Origin: Streptomyces sp. NBC_01803
GTDB lineage: Bacteria > Actinomycetota > Actinomycetes > Streptomycetales > Streptomycetaceae
NCBI RefSeq assembly: GCF_035917415.1
Contig: NZ_CP109073.1
Location: 2,701,501 to 2,765,500, forward strand
Length of the DNA stretch: 64,000 nt
Reading direction: 5' to 3'
Shown: piece after piece, positions 8,633 through 16,886 of the stretch
How positions within the stretch are numbered: the stretch's first letter is position 1
Layout of the letters: the number at the start of each line of letters is the position of its first letter
Made by a program: the position numbers and the translations under genes
Notes under the pieces: generated by a model
What the model was told of the DNA's origin: nothing
Database searches by the model: none
What the model saw: only the letters and a program-made list of their open reading frames with translations

Positions 8633-9945
8633 GGGAGGACCTCCCGGGCGGGATCGTTGGTGCGGGTGGGATGTGGCCGGGGACCCGAGACGGCGTCGGG
8701 CTCGGTGCCGTCGGGGAACTCGGCCGGTTCATGCAGGGTGCCACCGAGTCCGTCCCTTTTCCTGCGGACGGACAGATGGCGTTCCCGCGCGCTGCCCGGC
8801 TCGGGCAGCCGCAGGGTGAACGTGGAGCCCTGGCCTTCGGCGCTCCACACCATGACCTCCCCGCCGTGCGAGGCGGCCACGTGCTTGACGATCGCCAGTC
8901 CCAGGCCGGTGCCCCCGGTCGCCCGGGAGCGGGCGGGATCGACGCGGTAGAACCGCTCGAAGACCCGCTCCCGGTCGGTCTCGGGGATGCCGATGCCCTG
9001 GTCGGTGACGGCGATCTCGATCAGATCCTGGCCCGGGGCGGGGACCTGGGAACCCGCGATGGCGACCCGGGTGTGCGGCGGGCTGTAGTTCACCGCGTTC
9101 TCCACCAGGTTGCCGAGGGCCGCGGCGAGCTGGCCGCGGTTGCCCCAGACGCACAGGCCCTCGGTGCCGCCGGAGGCGATGGTGATCTGCTTGCTGCCCG
9201 CCTGCTGGCGGCAGCGGTCGATGGCCTCGACCACCAGCTCCTCCACCGGCACCAACTCGGCCTGGGTGAGCATGTCGTTGTCCTGCACCCGGGAGAGGTC
9301 GATCAGCTCCTGGACGAGGTTGGTCAGCCGGGTCGCCTCGTGCTGCATGCGGCCCGCGAAGCGGGTCACGGCCACCGGGTCGTCGGCCGCGTCGAGGACG
9401 GCCTCGGACAGCAGGGAGAGCGCGCCGGCCGGGGTCTTCAGCTCGTGGCTGACGTTGGCCACGAAGTCACGCCGGACCGCCTCGATACGGCGCGCCTCCG
9501 TCAAGTCCTCGACCAGCAGCAGCGTCAGCCGGGAGCCCAGCGGCGCGGCGCGGGCGGAGACGGCCAGCACGTCGGCGCGGCCCAGGCCCCGGCCGCGCCG
9601 GGGCAGGTCGAGCTCGGTCTCCCGTATCTCGCCGTCGCGGCGGGTGTCGCGGACCATCCCCAGGATCGGCTCCACGGCCAGCCGGCCGCCGCGGACCAGG
9701 CCCAGCGCGTACGCCGCCGAGCTGGCCTTGACCACGTCGTCCCGCTCGTCCAGCACCACGGCCGAGGAGCGCAGCACCGACAGCACGGTGTCCACGCCGG
9801 GAGGCAGCGTCGCATCGGCCGTCAGGGTGGCGCGGAGGGGACGCGTGCGCTCGCGCTCGCTGAGGCGGAATGCCAGCATGGCGATGGCGCCGGTGCACAT
9901 CCCGGCTATCGCCGCCACGGCGGCGACCGCCGCGTTCACGTCCAT
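8629..9945 (-). CDS. phoR: phosphate sensor histidine kinase PhoR
   Basis: A 438-residue membrane kinase with one N-terminal transmembrane helix (about residues 5-27) and no sizeable extracellular domain, as usual for streptomycete PhoR. A PAS-like linker follows, then the HisKA H-box ANVSHELKTPAG with phospho-acceptor H167, N-box LGNLVENAVNYSPP, G1 TDQGIGIPETD, F-box ERFYRVD and G2 GGTGLGLAIVKHV. It is the kinase for PhoP, with which it overlaps by 4 bp. It is transcribed first in the phoRP operon from the region containing the PHO box, implying autoregulation. Confidence 0.95.
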   Translation of the reverse strand: MDVNAAVAAVAAIAGMCTGAIAMLAFRLSERERTRPLRATLTADATLPPGVDTVLSVLRSSAVVLDERDDVVKASSAAYALGLVRGGRLAVEPILGMVRDTRRDGEIRETELDLPRRGRGLGRADVLAVSARAAPLGSRLTLLLVEDLTEARRIEAVRRDFVANVSHELKTPAGALSLLSEAVLDAADDPVAVTRFAGRMQHEATRLTNLVQELIDLSRVQDNDMLTQAELVPVEELVVEAIDRCRQQAGSKQITIASGGTEGLCVWGNRGQLAAALGNLVENAVNYSPPHTRVAIAGSQVPAPGQDLIEIAVTDQGIGIPETDRERVFERFYRVDPARSRATGGTGLGLAIVKHVAASHGGEVMVWSAEGQGSTFTLRLPEPGSARERHLSVRRKRDGLGGTLHEPAEFPDGTEPDAVSGPRPHPTRTNDPAREVLP

Positions 9946-10018
9946 ATCCTCAGGTTATGCGGGTTGTGCGCGCGGACCACAGATGTGACCGAAGATGCTC
10001 TTCCGGGCGCCCGCGAGA

Positions 10019-10051
10019 GTTCACCTTGCTGACAGCGATGATTCACTTGAC
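10019..10051. promoter_or_regulatory. PHO box in the phoR-phoU divergent region
   Basis: Three consecutive 11-nt units are visible on the plus strand: GTTCACCTTGC (10019-10029), TGACAGCGATG (10030-10040) and ATTCACTTGAC (10041-10051). Units one and three fit the PhoP direct-repeat consensus G(G/T)TCAYYYR(G/C); the middle unit is poor. Its position between the two start codons (9945 and 10126) fits co-control of phoRP and phoU. Confidence 0.8.
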
Positions 10052-10125
10052 GGGGCGGAACCGGCTGCTTTGCGGACAGAGCTTATGAACGACACGAACG
10101 GCGCCACAGGTGAGGAAGGACAGTC

Positions 10126-10800
10126 ATGCGTGACGCGTATCATGAGGAGCTCGACGCGATCAGCGACAACCTGGTCGAGATGGCCAGATTCGTCGGCTCG
10201 GCGATAGGCCGGGCGACGACGGCGATGTTGGACGCGGACCTGAAGCTCGCGGAGAGCGTGATAGCCGCCGACGACAAGGTCGACGAGATGCAGCGGGACC
10301 TGGAGAACTCGGCGGTCGCGCTGCTCGCGCGGCAGCAGCCGGTCGCCACCGACCTGCGGATCGTCGTGATGTCGCTGCGGATGAGCGCCGACCTGGAGCG
10401 CTGTGGAGACCTCGCGCAGCACGTCGCGAAGGTCGCCCGGCTCCGTTTCCCGGATTCGGCGGTGCCGCGCGACCTGGCGGCCACCATCCTGGAGATGGGG
10501 CAGCTCGCCCAGCGGCTGATGGCGAAGGCCACCGAGGTGCTGCTGACGAAGGACGTCGACCTGGCGATGCAGCTCGAACAGGACGACGACGAGATGGACT
10601 CGCTGCACCGGACGCTTTTCAGCCACCTGCTGGACGACCGGTGGAACCACGGCATCGAGACGGCCGTGGACGTGACGCTGCTCGGCCGCTACTACGAGCG
10701 GTTCGCCGATCACGCGGTGTCGATCGCCCGCCGGGTGGTGTACCTGGTGACGGGCGAGCACGCGGACGAGTTCACCCCGGAGCCCGAGGCCACCGTCTGA
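10126..10800 (+). CDS. phoU: phosphate signalling regulator PhoU
   Basis: A 224-residue all-helical PhoU with two repeated three-helix PhoU domains. Both carry the acidic metal-binding signature, as in AADDKVDEMQRDLEN (first) and EQDDDEMDSLHRTLF (second). PhoU links the Pst transporter to PhoR and dampens the PHO regulon. The start ATG is preceded by AAGGA. The gene runs away from phoRP across the PHO box, and a metallothionein-like gene follows 118 bp later. Confidence 0.96.
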   Translation: MRDAYHEELDAISDNLVEMARFVGSAIGRATTAMLDADLKLAESVIAADDKVDEMQRDLENSAVALLARQQPVATDLRIVVMSLRMSADLERCGDLAQHVAKVARLRFPDSAVPRDLAATILEMGQLAQRLMAKATEVLLTKDVDLAMQLEQDDDEMDSLHRTLFSHLLDDRWNHGIETAVDVTLLGRYYERFADHAVSIARRVVYLVTGEHADEFTPEPEATV

Positions 10801-10918
10801 GGACGCGCCCCCTGGACGCCGGTCCGTGCTCCCGCGCGCCTGTTCCGCGCTGGTTGACGCGGGGCGCGGGGTAGGGGTCCATGGGCAGCGATGTACATCC
10901 GCTGTCGAGGAGGATTTC

Positions 10919-11080
10919 ATGGCTGCCTCACCCGCCTCTCCCGCCCCGATATCCGTTCCCGCCCCCGTGTCCCCGCGTGAGCGCCGCCCCCTGCCGCTGC
11001 TGAGCGGCTGCGGGTGCGGTTCGGGCTGCGGCTGCGGCTGCCAGTCCGGCTCCGCGTGTCAGTGCGGGGGTGCCTGCTGA
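10919..11080 (+). CDS. mtpA: metallothionein-like cysteine-rich small protein
   Basis: A 53-residue protein starting at ATG 10919 behind an excellent GAGGAGGAT ribosome-binding site. A Pro/Ser-rich N-terminal half is followed by a cluster of eight cysteines (C31, C33, C37, C39, C41, C47, C49, C53) separated by Gly, Ser and Gln. This fits thiolate metal binding or a small-RiPP-like tail; the absence of neighbouring maturation genes favours the former. A gene called mtpA next to phoU is known in other streptomycetes, and the symbol is given on that recollection. Its 3' end overlaps the convergent kinase gene by 22 bp. Confidence 0.75.
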   Translation: MAASPASPAPISVPAPVSPRERRPLPLLSGCGCGSGCGCGCQSGSACQCGGAC

Positions 11081-12372
11081 GCGTCGGGGCCCCGCCCTTG
11101 TCCGGCGGGGCCCCATGGCAGTCGGGCCACCAGCTCGAACGCCGTGTCGCTGATGCCGTGCCGCAAGCTGCCGCCGTCCAGCGCGGCGCGCTCCTCCAGA
11201 CCGGCCAGACCGGCCCCGGCGCCGGGGATCTGGGCCGGTGAGGCGCCGGCGGGCAGGTCGTTGCGGACCTCCACGGTCAGGCCCTCGCCGGGCGCGCCCG
11301 AGACCCGCACGGTGACCCCCGCGTCCGGGGCGTGCTTGCGGGCGTTGGTCAGCCCCTCCTGAACGACCCGGTAGGCCGTGCGCTGCACCGGACCGCGCAG
11401 GCCGTCGGCCGCGTCGTGGTCGTACTCCACGCTGAGACCCACCCGCTGTCCCGCCCGTTCGGCCTCGGCCACCAGCTCGCCGATGCCCGCGATGCCCGGC
11501 TGCGGCCGGCCGCCCGCCGGGTCCGGGCCGCGCAGCACGTTCAGCACCTCGCGCAGCTCCTCCAGGGCCTGGTGCGCGGTGTCCCTGATGATCTGGGCGC
11601 TGTCGCTGATCTCCGCGGACGTCAGCGGCTTGGCGCCACCGCCCGCCGACCGGTCCGTCCGGTACGCCAGGGCGCCCGCGTGCACGGACAGCAGGGAGAT
11701 GCGGTGCGCCAGCACGTCATGCATCTCGCGGGCGATGGCCTCGCGCTCGCCGCGCCGGGCGTCGGCCAGTCGCCGGGCGTGCTCGTCCCGTTCGCGCTGG
11801 GCGTCCTCGCGCAGCCGGACCACGAGCTGGCGCCGGACGCGCATCCCGGCGCCCCAGGAGAAGAAGAACAGGTAGTACGCGGTGATGAAGGCGATCGTCG
11901 TCCAGCCGCCCTCGTGCGGGAGGCTGTAGATCAGCATGTACGGCAGGGCGGCGACGAAGTGCAGGGCGATGACCAGCACGCCGGTGCGCCACGGGACGCG
12001 CAGCCCGAGGGTGAGGATCGCGACGGTGAGCGCGCCGAAGCCGGAGCTGGTGACCGCGCCGACCGGGACCAGGGCCAGGGCCAGGGCGAGCGGGTGGCTG
12101 CGGCGCCACCACACGGCGAGGCAGGCGAGCGCGCCCAGCGGCGGGTCGATGACGACTATCCACTCGGGCAGGTAGTCGCGGTCGGGCAGGGTCAGGGTCA
12201 GCACGATCCACATGCCGACCGCCCACAGGAACAGCAGGACGTCGACGGCCCAGTCGCGCCCGGTGCGCCGTCCGCCTCCCCCGGACGCGCCGCGCCCGCT
12301 CCCGTCGGCCAGCAGCTCGGCGGGCAGCAGCCAGCGGTCCTCCCACCTCGCCCGGGCCCCCGTGTCGGTCAT
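11059..12372 (-). CDS. orphan NarL-type sensor histidine kinase
   Basis: A 437-residue kinase. A cytoplasmic N-terminus of about 35 residues is followed by roughly five hydrophobic segments up to residue 160. A coiled region then leads to a HisKA_3 dimerisation domain with the H-box REMHDVLAHRISLLS, and a HATPase domain ends in GAGAGLAGLEERAAL. The class normally pairs with LuxR-type response regulators, but none lies next to it, so it is an orphan here. The signal is unknown. The 3' end overlaps the metallothionein-like gene by 22 bp tail to tail. Confidence 0.88.
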   Translation of the reverse strand: MTDTGARARWEDRWLLPAELLADGSGRGASGGGGRRTGRDWAVDVLLFLWAVGMWIVLTLTLPDRDYLPEWIVVIDPPLGALACLAVWWRRSHPLALALALVPVGAVTSSGFGALTVAILTLGLRVPWRTGVLVIALHFVAALPYMLIYSLPHEGGWTTIAFITAYYLFFFSWGAGMRVRRQLVVRLREDAQRERDEHARRLADARRGEREAIAREMHDVLAHRISLLSVHAGALAYRTDRSAGGGAKPLTSAEISDSAQIIRDTAHQALEELREVLNVLRGPDPAGGRPQPGIAGIGELVAEAERAGQRVGLSVEYDHDAADGLRGPVQRTAYRVVQEGLTNARKHAPDAGVTVRVSGAPGEGLTVEVRNDLPAGASPAQIPGAGAGLAGLEERAALDGGSLRHGISDTAFELVARLPWGPAGQGRGPDAQQAPPH

Positions 12373-12433
12373 GCCCCGAGCCTAGGGCTTCCCGGCCGCT
12401 CTCCCGGCGAGCGACGGGGACGGCACAGCGGCG

Positions 12434-12472
12434 GAGCCCCCCGCGCGCGGCGGGACCGCGGGCGGGGGGCTC
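12434..12472 (-). terminator. terminator downstream of gpmA
   Basis: Arms 12434-12444 (GAGCCCCCCGC) and 12462-12472 (GCGGGGGGCTC) form a perfect 11-bp stem 15 bp past the gpmA stop codon on the minus strand. Confidence 0.7.
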
Positions 12473-12486
12473 AAGGGGGCAGGGAG

Positions 12487-13245
12487 CTACTTCTTGCCCT
12501 GGTTCTTGACCGCCTCGATGGCGGCCTTGGCGGCGTCCGGGTCGAGGTAGGTGCCGCCGGGCTTGACCGGGTGGTAGTCGGCGTCCAGCTCGTACAGCAG
12601 CGGGATGCCGGTGGGGATGTTCAGGCCCACGATGTCGTCGTCCGAGACGCCGTCCAGGTGCTTGACCAGGGCCCGCAGGCTGTTGCCGTGCGCGGTGACC
12701 AGCACGGTCCGGCCCGTGTTGAGGTCCGGGACGATGCCGTCGTACCAGTACGGCAGCATGCGCACGACGACATCCTTGAGGCACTCGGTGCGCGGGCGGA
12801 CCTCGCTGGGGATCGCCGTGTAGCGCGGGTCGTCGCTCTGGGACCACTCGGCGCCGTCGGCGAGCACCGGCGGCGGGGTGTCGTAGGAACGCCGCCACTT
12901 CACGAACTGCTCCTCGCCGAACTCGGCGAGGGTGGCGGCCTTGTCCTTGCCCTGGAGCGCGCCGTAGTGGCGCTCGTTGAGCCGCCAGGAGCGGCGTACC
13001 GGGATCCAGGCCCGGTCGGCGGCGTCCAGCGCGAGATTGGCGGTGCGGATGGCGCGCTTCAAGGTGGAGGTATGCAGGACATCGGGGAGCAGACCGGCGT
13101 CCTTCAGCAACTCACCGCCGCGGACCGCCTCCTTCTCGCCCTTGTCCGTCAGGTTGACATCCACCCAGCCGGTGAAGAGGTTCTTCGCGTTCCATTCGCT
13201 CTCGCCGTGGCGGAGCAGAATCAGCTTGTACGGTGCGTCGGCCAT
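12487..13245 (-). CDS. gpmA: 2,3-bisphosphoglycerate-dependent phosphoglycerate mutase
   Basis: A 252-residue enzyme of glycolysis and gluconeogenesis that interconverts 3- and 2-phosphoglycerate through a phosphohistidine. The catalytic RHGESEWN is at residues 12-19, followed by [14 protein letters not shown], the [10 protein letters not shown] segment with the acid/base Glu, and the second histidine in [11 protein letters not shown]. Length and motifs are those of a complete GpmA. It is monocistronic, with a terminator just downstream. Confidence 0.96.
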   Translation of the reverse strand: MADAPYKLILLRHGESEWNAKNLFTGWVDVNLTDKGEKEAVRGGELLKDAGLLPDVLHTSTLKRAIRTANLALDAADRAWIPVRRSWRLNERHYGALQGKDKAATLAEFGEEQFVKWRRSYDTPPPVLADGAEWSQSDDPRYTAIPSEVRPRTECLKDVVVRMLPYWYDGIVPDLNTGRTVLVTAHGNSLRALVKHLDGVSDDDIVGLNIPTGIPLLYELDADYHPVKPGGTYLDPDAAKAAIEAVKNQGKK

Positions 13246-13635
13246 GGACCGAGATTAGACGAGCCCGGTCCGCCCGGCGGATGCGGCCCGGAGTTGGCCA
13301 AGGGTACAAAGTGGAGGAATAGCGGCATTTCTCCGGCGTCGGCGAGACGGAGCCCGGTCCGGGTCCGGGTCCGCGTCCCCGCGTTCGGTGCCGCGTGCGC
13401 GCAGCGTCGGGGGGCAGATGTCCCTCCTCCACGTGGTGATCGTGGCGCTCCTGGTGGCCGCCGTCGTCGCCGCCGCCCCGATCCTTCAGTCCCCGGCAGG
13501 TGAAGACGGAGTCCGCCTTCGCCGTCTCGCAGCGCCTCCCCGCCCGGTACCACCCGTGACCGGGCCGAGCGGGAGGCCGGACGGATGCGGGCCCGGACGG
13601 GGTGCGGACGGGGTGCGGGTCAGGACGAGGGCGGG
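13246..13635. other. 390-bp gap between gpmA and the YbjN gene
   Basis: No convincing gene is seen. A plus-strand ATG at 13418 opens a frame whose first 20 or so residues would be a membrane helix (LLHVVIVALLVAAVVAAA), but it continues as low-complexity sequence antisense into the YbjN gene. Short direct repeats GGGTCAGGACGAG lie near 13617 and 13632. The gpmA promoter should be near 13250-13330. Confidence 0.35.
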
Positions 13636-14124
13636 TCAGGACGAGGGGCGGGTGAGGTGCGCGAAGGCGTCCAGGTTGCGCGTGGACTCACCCCGGGCCG
13701 TGCGCCAGGCGTACTCCTTCTTGATCGCCGAGGCGAAGCCCAGCTCCAGCAGGGTGTTGAACGGCCCGTCGGCGTTCTCCAGCACCGTGCCGAGAACCCG
13801 GTCGATCTCCTCCGGCGAGAGCGCCGACAACGGAAGCTTGCCCGCCAGATAGATATCGCCGAGCCGGTCGATGGCGTACGCCACCCCGTACAGCCGGGTG
13901 TTGCGTTCGAGGAGCCAGCGGTGCACACCCGCGTGGTTCTCGTCGGGGCACCGGATGACGAAGGCGTTCACGGAGAGGGAGTGCCGCCCCAGCACCAGCG
14001 AGCAGGTGGTGGCCAGCTTCCGGGTCCCCGGGAGGGTGACCACGTAGCGCCCGGGGGCGGGGGACTCCCACTCGGCGCCCGAGTCGCGCAACGAGTCTTC
14101 GACGATCTGCCGCGGATCAGCCAT
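13636..14124 (-). CDS. YbjN-domain protein
   Basis: A 162-residue soluble protein of the YbjN superfamily, which has a type III secretion chaperone-like fold. Visible family features include the N-terminal amphipathic helix, the beta-rich middle ([20 protein letters not shown]) and a C-terminal helical part ([19 protein letters not shown]). The biochemical role is unknown in streptomycetes. Its start overlaps the mshA 3' end by 8 bp, so the two are likely co-transcribed; an association with mycothiol synthesis is inference only. Confidence 0.85.
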   Translation of the reverse strand: MADPRQIVEDSLRDSGAEWESPAPGRYVVTLPGTRKLATTCSLVLGRHSLSVNAFVIRCPDENHAGVHRWLLERNTRLYGVAYAIDRLGDIYLAGKLPLSALSPEEIDRVLGTVLENADGPFNTLLELGFASAIKKEYAWRTARGESTRNLDAFAHLTRPSS

Positions 14125-15400
14125 GGGCCGATCGTATGCCCGTCCGGGTGAACCGGCGCGCCTCCACGGCCCCTCGGTAGACCGCGAGCATGTCGGCGGC
14201 GGTGGCGTCCCAGCCGAAGCCGAGCGCGTGCCGGGCCGCCGCTCCGCCGAGCCGGTCGGTCAGCGCCGGGCTGTCCACGAGCCGGCGCAGGGCGCGGGCG
14301 TAGTCGGCCGGATCGTGCCCGTCGATCAGGAAGCCGGTCACGCCGTCCCGCACCACCACCGGCAGGCCGCCGACCGCCGCCGCGACGACTGGCGTGCCGC
14401 ACGCCTCGGCCTCGGCGGCGACCAGGCCGAACGACTCGCTGTAGGACGGCATCACCAGCACGCTCGCCGCCCGGTACCAGTCCGCCAGCTCGGCCTGCGA
14501 GACCGGCGGCCGGAACCGGACCAGGTCGGCCACGCCCAGCCGGGCGGCCAGCTTCTGCAGCCGCTCCGGGCGGGAGAGCCCGGTGCCGCTCGGCCCGCCG
14601 ACCACCGGCACCACCAGCCGGGAGCGCAGCGAGGGGTCGGCGTCGAGCAGCTCGCGCACGGCGTGCAGCAGGATGTCGGGCGCCTTCAGCGGCTGGATGC
14701 GGCCGGCGAAGAGCGGGACGAACGCGCCGGCCGGCAGCCCGAGGCGCGCGCGGGCGGCGGCTCGGCCGTCCGCCGGGTGGAACGTGGTGAGGTTCACACC
14801 CGGGTGCACGACCTCCGTGCGCAGCGGGTCGGCGTCGTAGAAGCGGACCAGCTCGGCCGCCTCCTCCGCCGTGTTGGCGACCAGCCGGTCGGCGACCCGC
14901 ACGATCTGCGTCTCGCCGATGACGCGCGCGGCCGGCTCGGGGGTGTCCCCGGCGGCCAGCGCCGCGTTCTTCACCTTGGCCATGGTGTGCATCGCGTGCA
15001 CCAGCGGCACGCCCCAGCGTTCGGCGGCCAGCCAGCCGACGTGCCCGGACAGCCAGTAGTGGGAGTGCACCAGGTCGAAGTAGCCGGGCCGCTGCCCCGC
15101 CCAGATCTGCGTCACGCCGTGCGTGAAGGCGCACAGCTGGGCGGGCAGGTCCTCCTTGCTCAGCCCCTCGTACGGCCCGGCGTCGACGTGCCGCACCAGC
15201 ACGCCCGGCGCCAGCTCGACGGCCGGCGCCAGATCGCCCGAGGTGGCGCGCGTGAAGATCTCGACCTCGATCCCCAGCGCGGCGAGCTGCCGCGACAGCT
15301 CCACGATGTAGACGTTCATGCCGCCCGCGTCGCCGGTCCCCGGCTGATGGAGCGGCGAGGTGTGCACACTGAGCATCGCGATCCGTCGGATGTGCGGCAC
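14117..15400 (-). CDS. mshA: D-inositol-3-phosphate glycosyltransferase MshA
   Basis: A 427-residue GT4 enzyme that joins GlcNAc from UDP-GlcNAc to inositol 3-phosphate, the first step of mycothiol synthesis. MshA hallmarks are the N-terminal [40 protein letters not shown] and the C-terminal E-x7-E region [18 protein letters not shown]. The GTG start at 15400 follows AGGAGG by 4 nt. MshD is also in this window (19.6-20.5 kb), so two mycothiol steps are encoded here though not adjacent. Confidence 0.95.
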   Translation of the reverse strand: MPHIRRIAMLSVHTSPLHQPGTGDAGGMNVYIVELSRQLAALGIEVEIFTRATSGDLAPAVELAPGVLVRHVDAGPYEGLSKEDLPAQLCAFTHGVTQIWAGQRPGYFDLVHSHYWLSGHVGWLAAERWGVPLVHAMHTMAKVKNAALAAGDTPEPAARVIGETQIVRVADRLVANTAEEAAELVRFYDADPLRTEVVHPGVNLTTFHPADGRAAARARLGLPAGAFVPLFAGRIQPLKAPDILLHAVRELLDADPSLRSRLVVPVVGGPSGTGLSRPERLQKLAARLGVADLVRFRPPVSQAELADWYRAASVLVMPSYSESFGLVAAEAEACGTPVVAAAVGGLPVVVRDGVTGFLIDGHDPADYARALRRLVDSPALTDRLGGAAARHALGFGWDATAADMLAVYRGAVEARRFTRTGIRSAHG

Positions 15401-15534
15401 CGATCCTCCTGAGACAACGGGTCAGTCCCTGTTCCCGTCTACACGCCAATCCGTGCAACTATGCCACGGCCCGACTTCTTCCCTTTCTCCCCTCCCGCGC
15501 GATCCCATTGTGCGCGGCCACTACCCTCGGGCGC

Positions 15535-16329
15535 ATGGCGGAGGGTGTCGTGACGCGGGGGACGACCAACCCCAACCGGCTGCGCCGCATGGACCGCTGG
15601 ATCGCCGCCACCCACGCCCCGGCCCTGCGCCGCTCCCCCGGCCCGCCGCTGGCCGTCGACCTCGGTTACGGGGCCGCGCCGTGGACCGCCGTCGAGCTGC
15701 TGCACCGGCTGCGCCGGGTGCGTCCCGACGCCCGGGTGACCGGCCTGGAGATCGACCCGGCGCGGGTCACGGCGGCGCTGCCGTTCGCCGGGCCGGGGCT
15801 GCGTTTCGCGCACGGCGGCTTCGAGCTGCCGCTGCCCGGCGGCGAGCGCCCGCTGCTGATCCGGGCCGCCAACGTGCTGCGCCAGTACGCCGAGGCGGAG
15901 GTGGCGGGCGCGTGGGCGCGGCTGTGCGCCCGGCTGGACCCGGACGGGCTCCTGGTGGAGGGCACCTGCGACGAGATCGGCCGCCGCCACGTGTGGGTGG
16001 CGCTGGGCCCGGAGGGTCCCCGGACCGTGACGTTCGCCGCCCGGCTGGCGGGGCTGGCCGCCCCCTCCGAGCTGGCCGAGCGGCTGCCGAAGGCGCTGAT
16101 CCACCGCAACGTGCCCGGCGAGCCGGTGCACCGCTTCCTGCGCGACTTCGACCGCGCCTGGGCCGCCGCCGCGCCCTACGGGCCGCTCGGCGCGCGCCAG
16201 CGGTGGGTGCGGGCGGTGCGGTCGCTGGCCGCCGACTGGCCGCTCGCGGACGGCCCGCGCCGCTGGCGGCAGGGCGAGGTCACGGTGCGCTGGCCGGCGG
16301 TGGCGCCCGGACACCGGGGCCCGGTGTAG
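15535..16329 (+). CDS. class I SAM-dependent methyltransferase
   Basis: A 264-residue protein with the SAM-binding motif I LAVDLGYGAAPWTAVELLHRL near residue 45, motif II VTGLEIDPARV and a post-motif LIRAANVLRQY. The Rossmann core is clear; the substrate is not. The ATG at 15535 lies 7 nt after TACCCT and lacks a strong ribosome-binding site, so a leaderless transcript is possible; an upstream GTG at 15511 is the alternative. It is divergent from mshA and converges on the NUDIX gene. Confidence 0.8.
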   Translation: MAEGVVTRGTTNPNRLRRMDRWIAATHAPALRRSPGPPLAVDLGYGAAPWTAVELLHRLRRVRPDARVTGLEIDPARVTAALPFAGPGLRFAHGGFELPLPGGERPLLIRAANVLRQYAEAEVAGAWARLCARLDPDGLLVEGTCDEIGRRHVWVALGPEGPRTVTFAARLAGLAAPSELAERLPKALIHRNVPGEPVHRFLRDFDRAWAAAAPYGPLGARQRWVRAVRSLAADWPLADGPRRWRQGEVTVRWPAVAPGHRGPV

Positions 16330-16373
16330 TGATCACGAGCATCGACGGCCGTCTGGCGGTTCCGCGACACGCT

Positions 16374-16886
16374 TCAGGGCAGCTTCAGGGTCGTCAACGC
16401 CTCGTCCAGCAGCGCCCGGTTCCCGGAGTGGCTGAGCTGGGCGCGGGCCTCGTCCGGCGGGAGCCAGCGGAGCTCGTCCACCTCGCCGTTGGGGACGAAT
16501 CGGCCGTCGGTGGCCTCCGCCGCCCAGTAGGTGACCTCCTTGCGGCGGCCCCTGGCGCGGTAGCGGGCGGCGCGGAGCGAGGTGCCGAGCACGCAGTCCA
16601 TGCCGGTCTCCTCGCGCACCTCCCGGCGGGCCGCGTCGGCCGGGGTCTCGCCGGGGTGCAGCTTGCCCTTGGGGTGCGACCAGTCGTCCCAGCGGGGGCG
16701 GTGGACGAGCGCCACCTCGACGCCGCCGCCCGGCGCCCGGCGCCACAGGACGCAGCCGGCCGCGCGGACGAGGTCCCCGTCGACGGTGTCGGTGCCGGCG
16801 CCGTCGGCGCCGTCGGCGGTGCCAGCGGTACCGGTGCCGGTGCCGGTGCCGTCCGTGCCGCTGTCCGCCTCAGGCCGCTGTGACAC
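16374..16886 (-). CDS. NUDIX (MutT-like) hydrolase
   Basis: A 170-residue protein starting at GTG 16886. The first 38 residues are a Thr/Gly/Ala/Asp low-complexity tract from a GGTACC/GGTGCC-type hexanucleotide repeat. The NUDIX box follows the pattern GX5EX7REUXEEXGU in [19 protein letters not shown] and the next residues. The N-terminal half resembles the MutT1 class ([11 protein letters not shown]), without the C-terminal histidine phosphatase domain of mycobacterial MutT1. Likely substrates are nucleoside di- or polyphosphates. It overlaps the ppk 3' end by 17 bp, so it may act in polyphosphate or nucleotide turnover with Ppk. Confidence 0.88.
   Translation of the reverse strand: MSQRPEADSGTDGTGTGTGTAGTADGADGAGTDTVDGDLVRAAGCVLWRRAPGGGVEVALVHRPRWDDWSHPKGKLHPGETPADAARREVREETGMDCVLGTSLRAARYRARGRRKEVTYWAAEATDGRFVPNGEVDELRWLPPDEARAQLSHSGNRALLDEALTTLKLP

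Noticed and set aside
10919..11080. RiPP precursor interpretation of the eight-cysteine peptide
   Set aside because: No maturation enzyme, protease or transporter gene is adjacent; metal binding is simpler.
13418..13852. Small plus-strand membrane protein gene between gpmA and the YbjN gene
   Set aside because: Only the first 20 residues look membrane-like; the rest is low complexity and antisense to the YbjN gene, with no clear ribosome-binding site.
15660..16330. Possible rRNA methyltransferase identity for the class I methyltransferase
   Set aside because: Only the SAM-binding core is recognisable; nothing in the sequence identifies the substrate.
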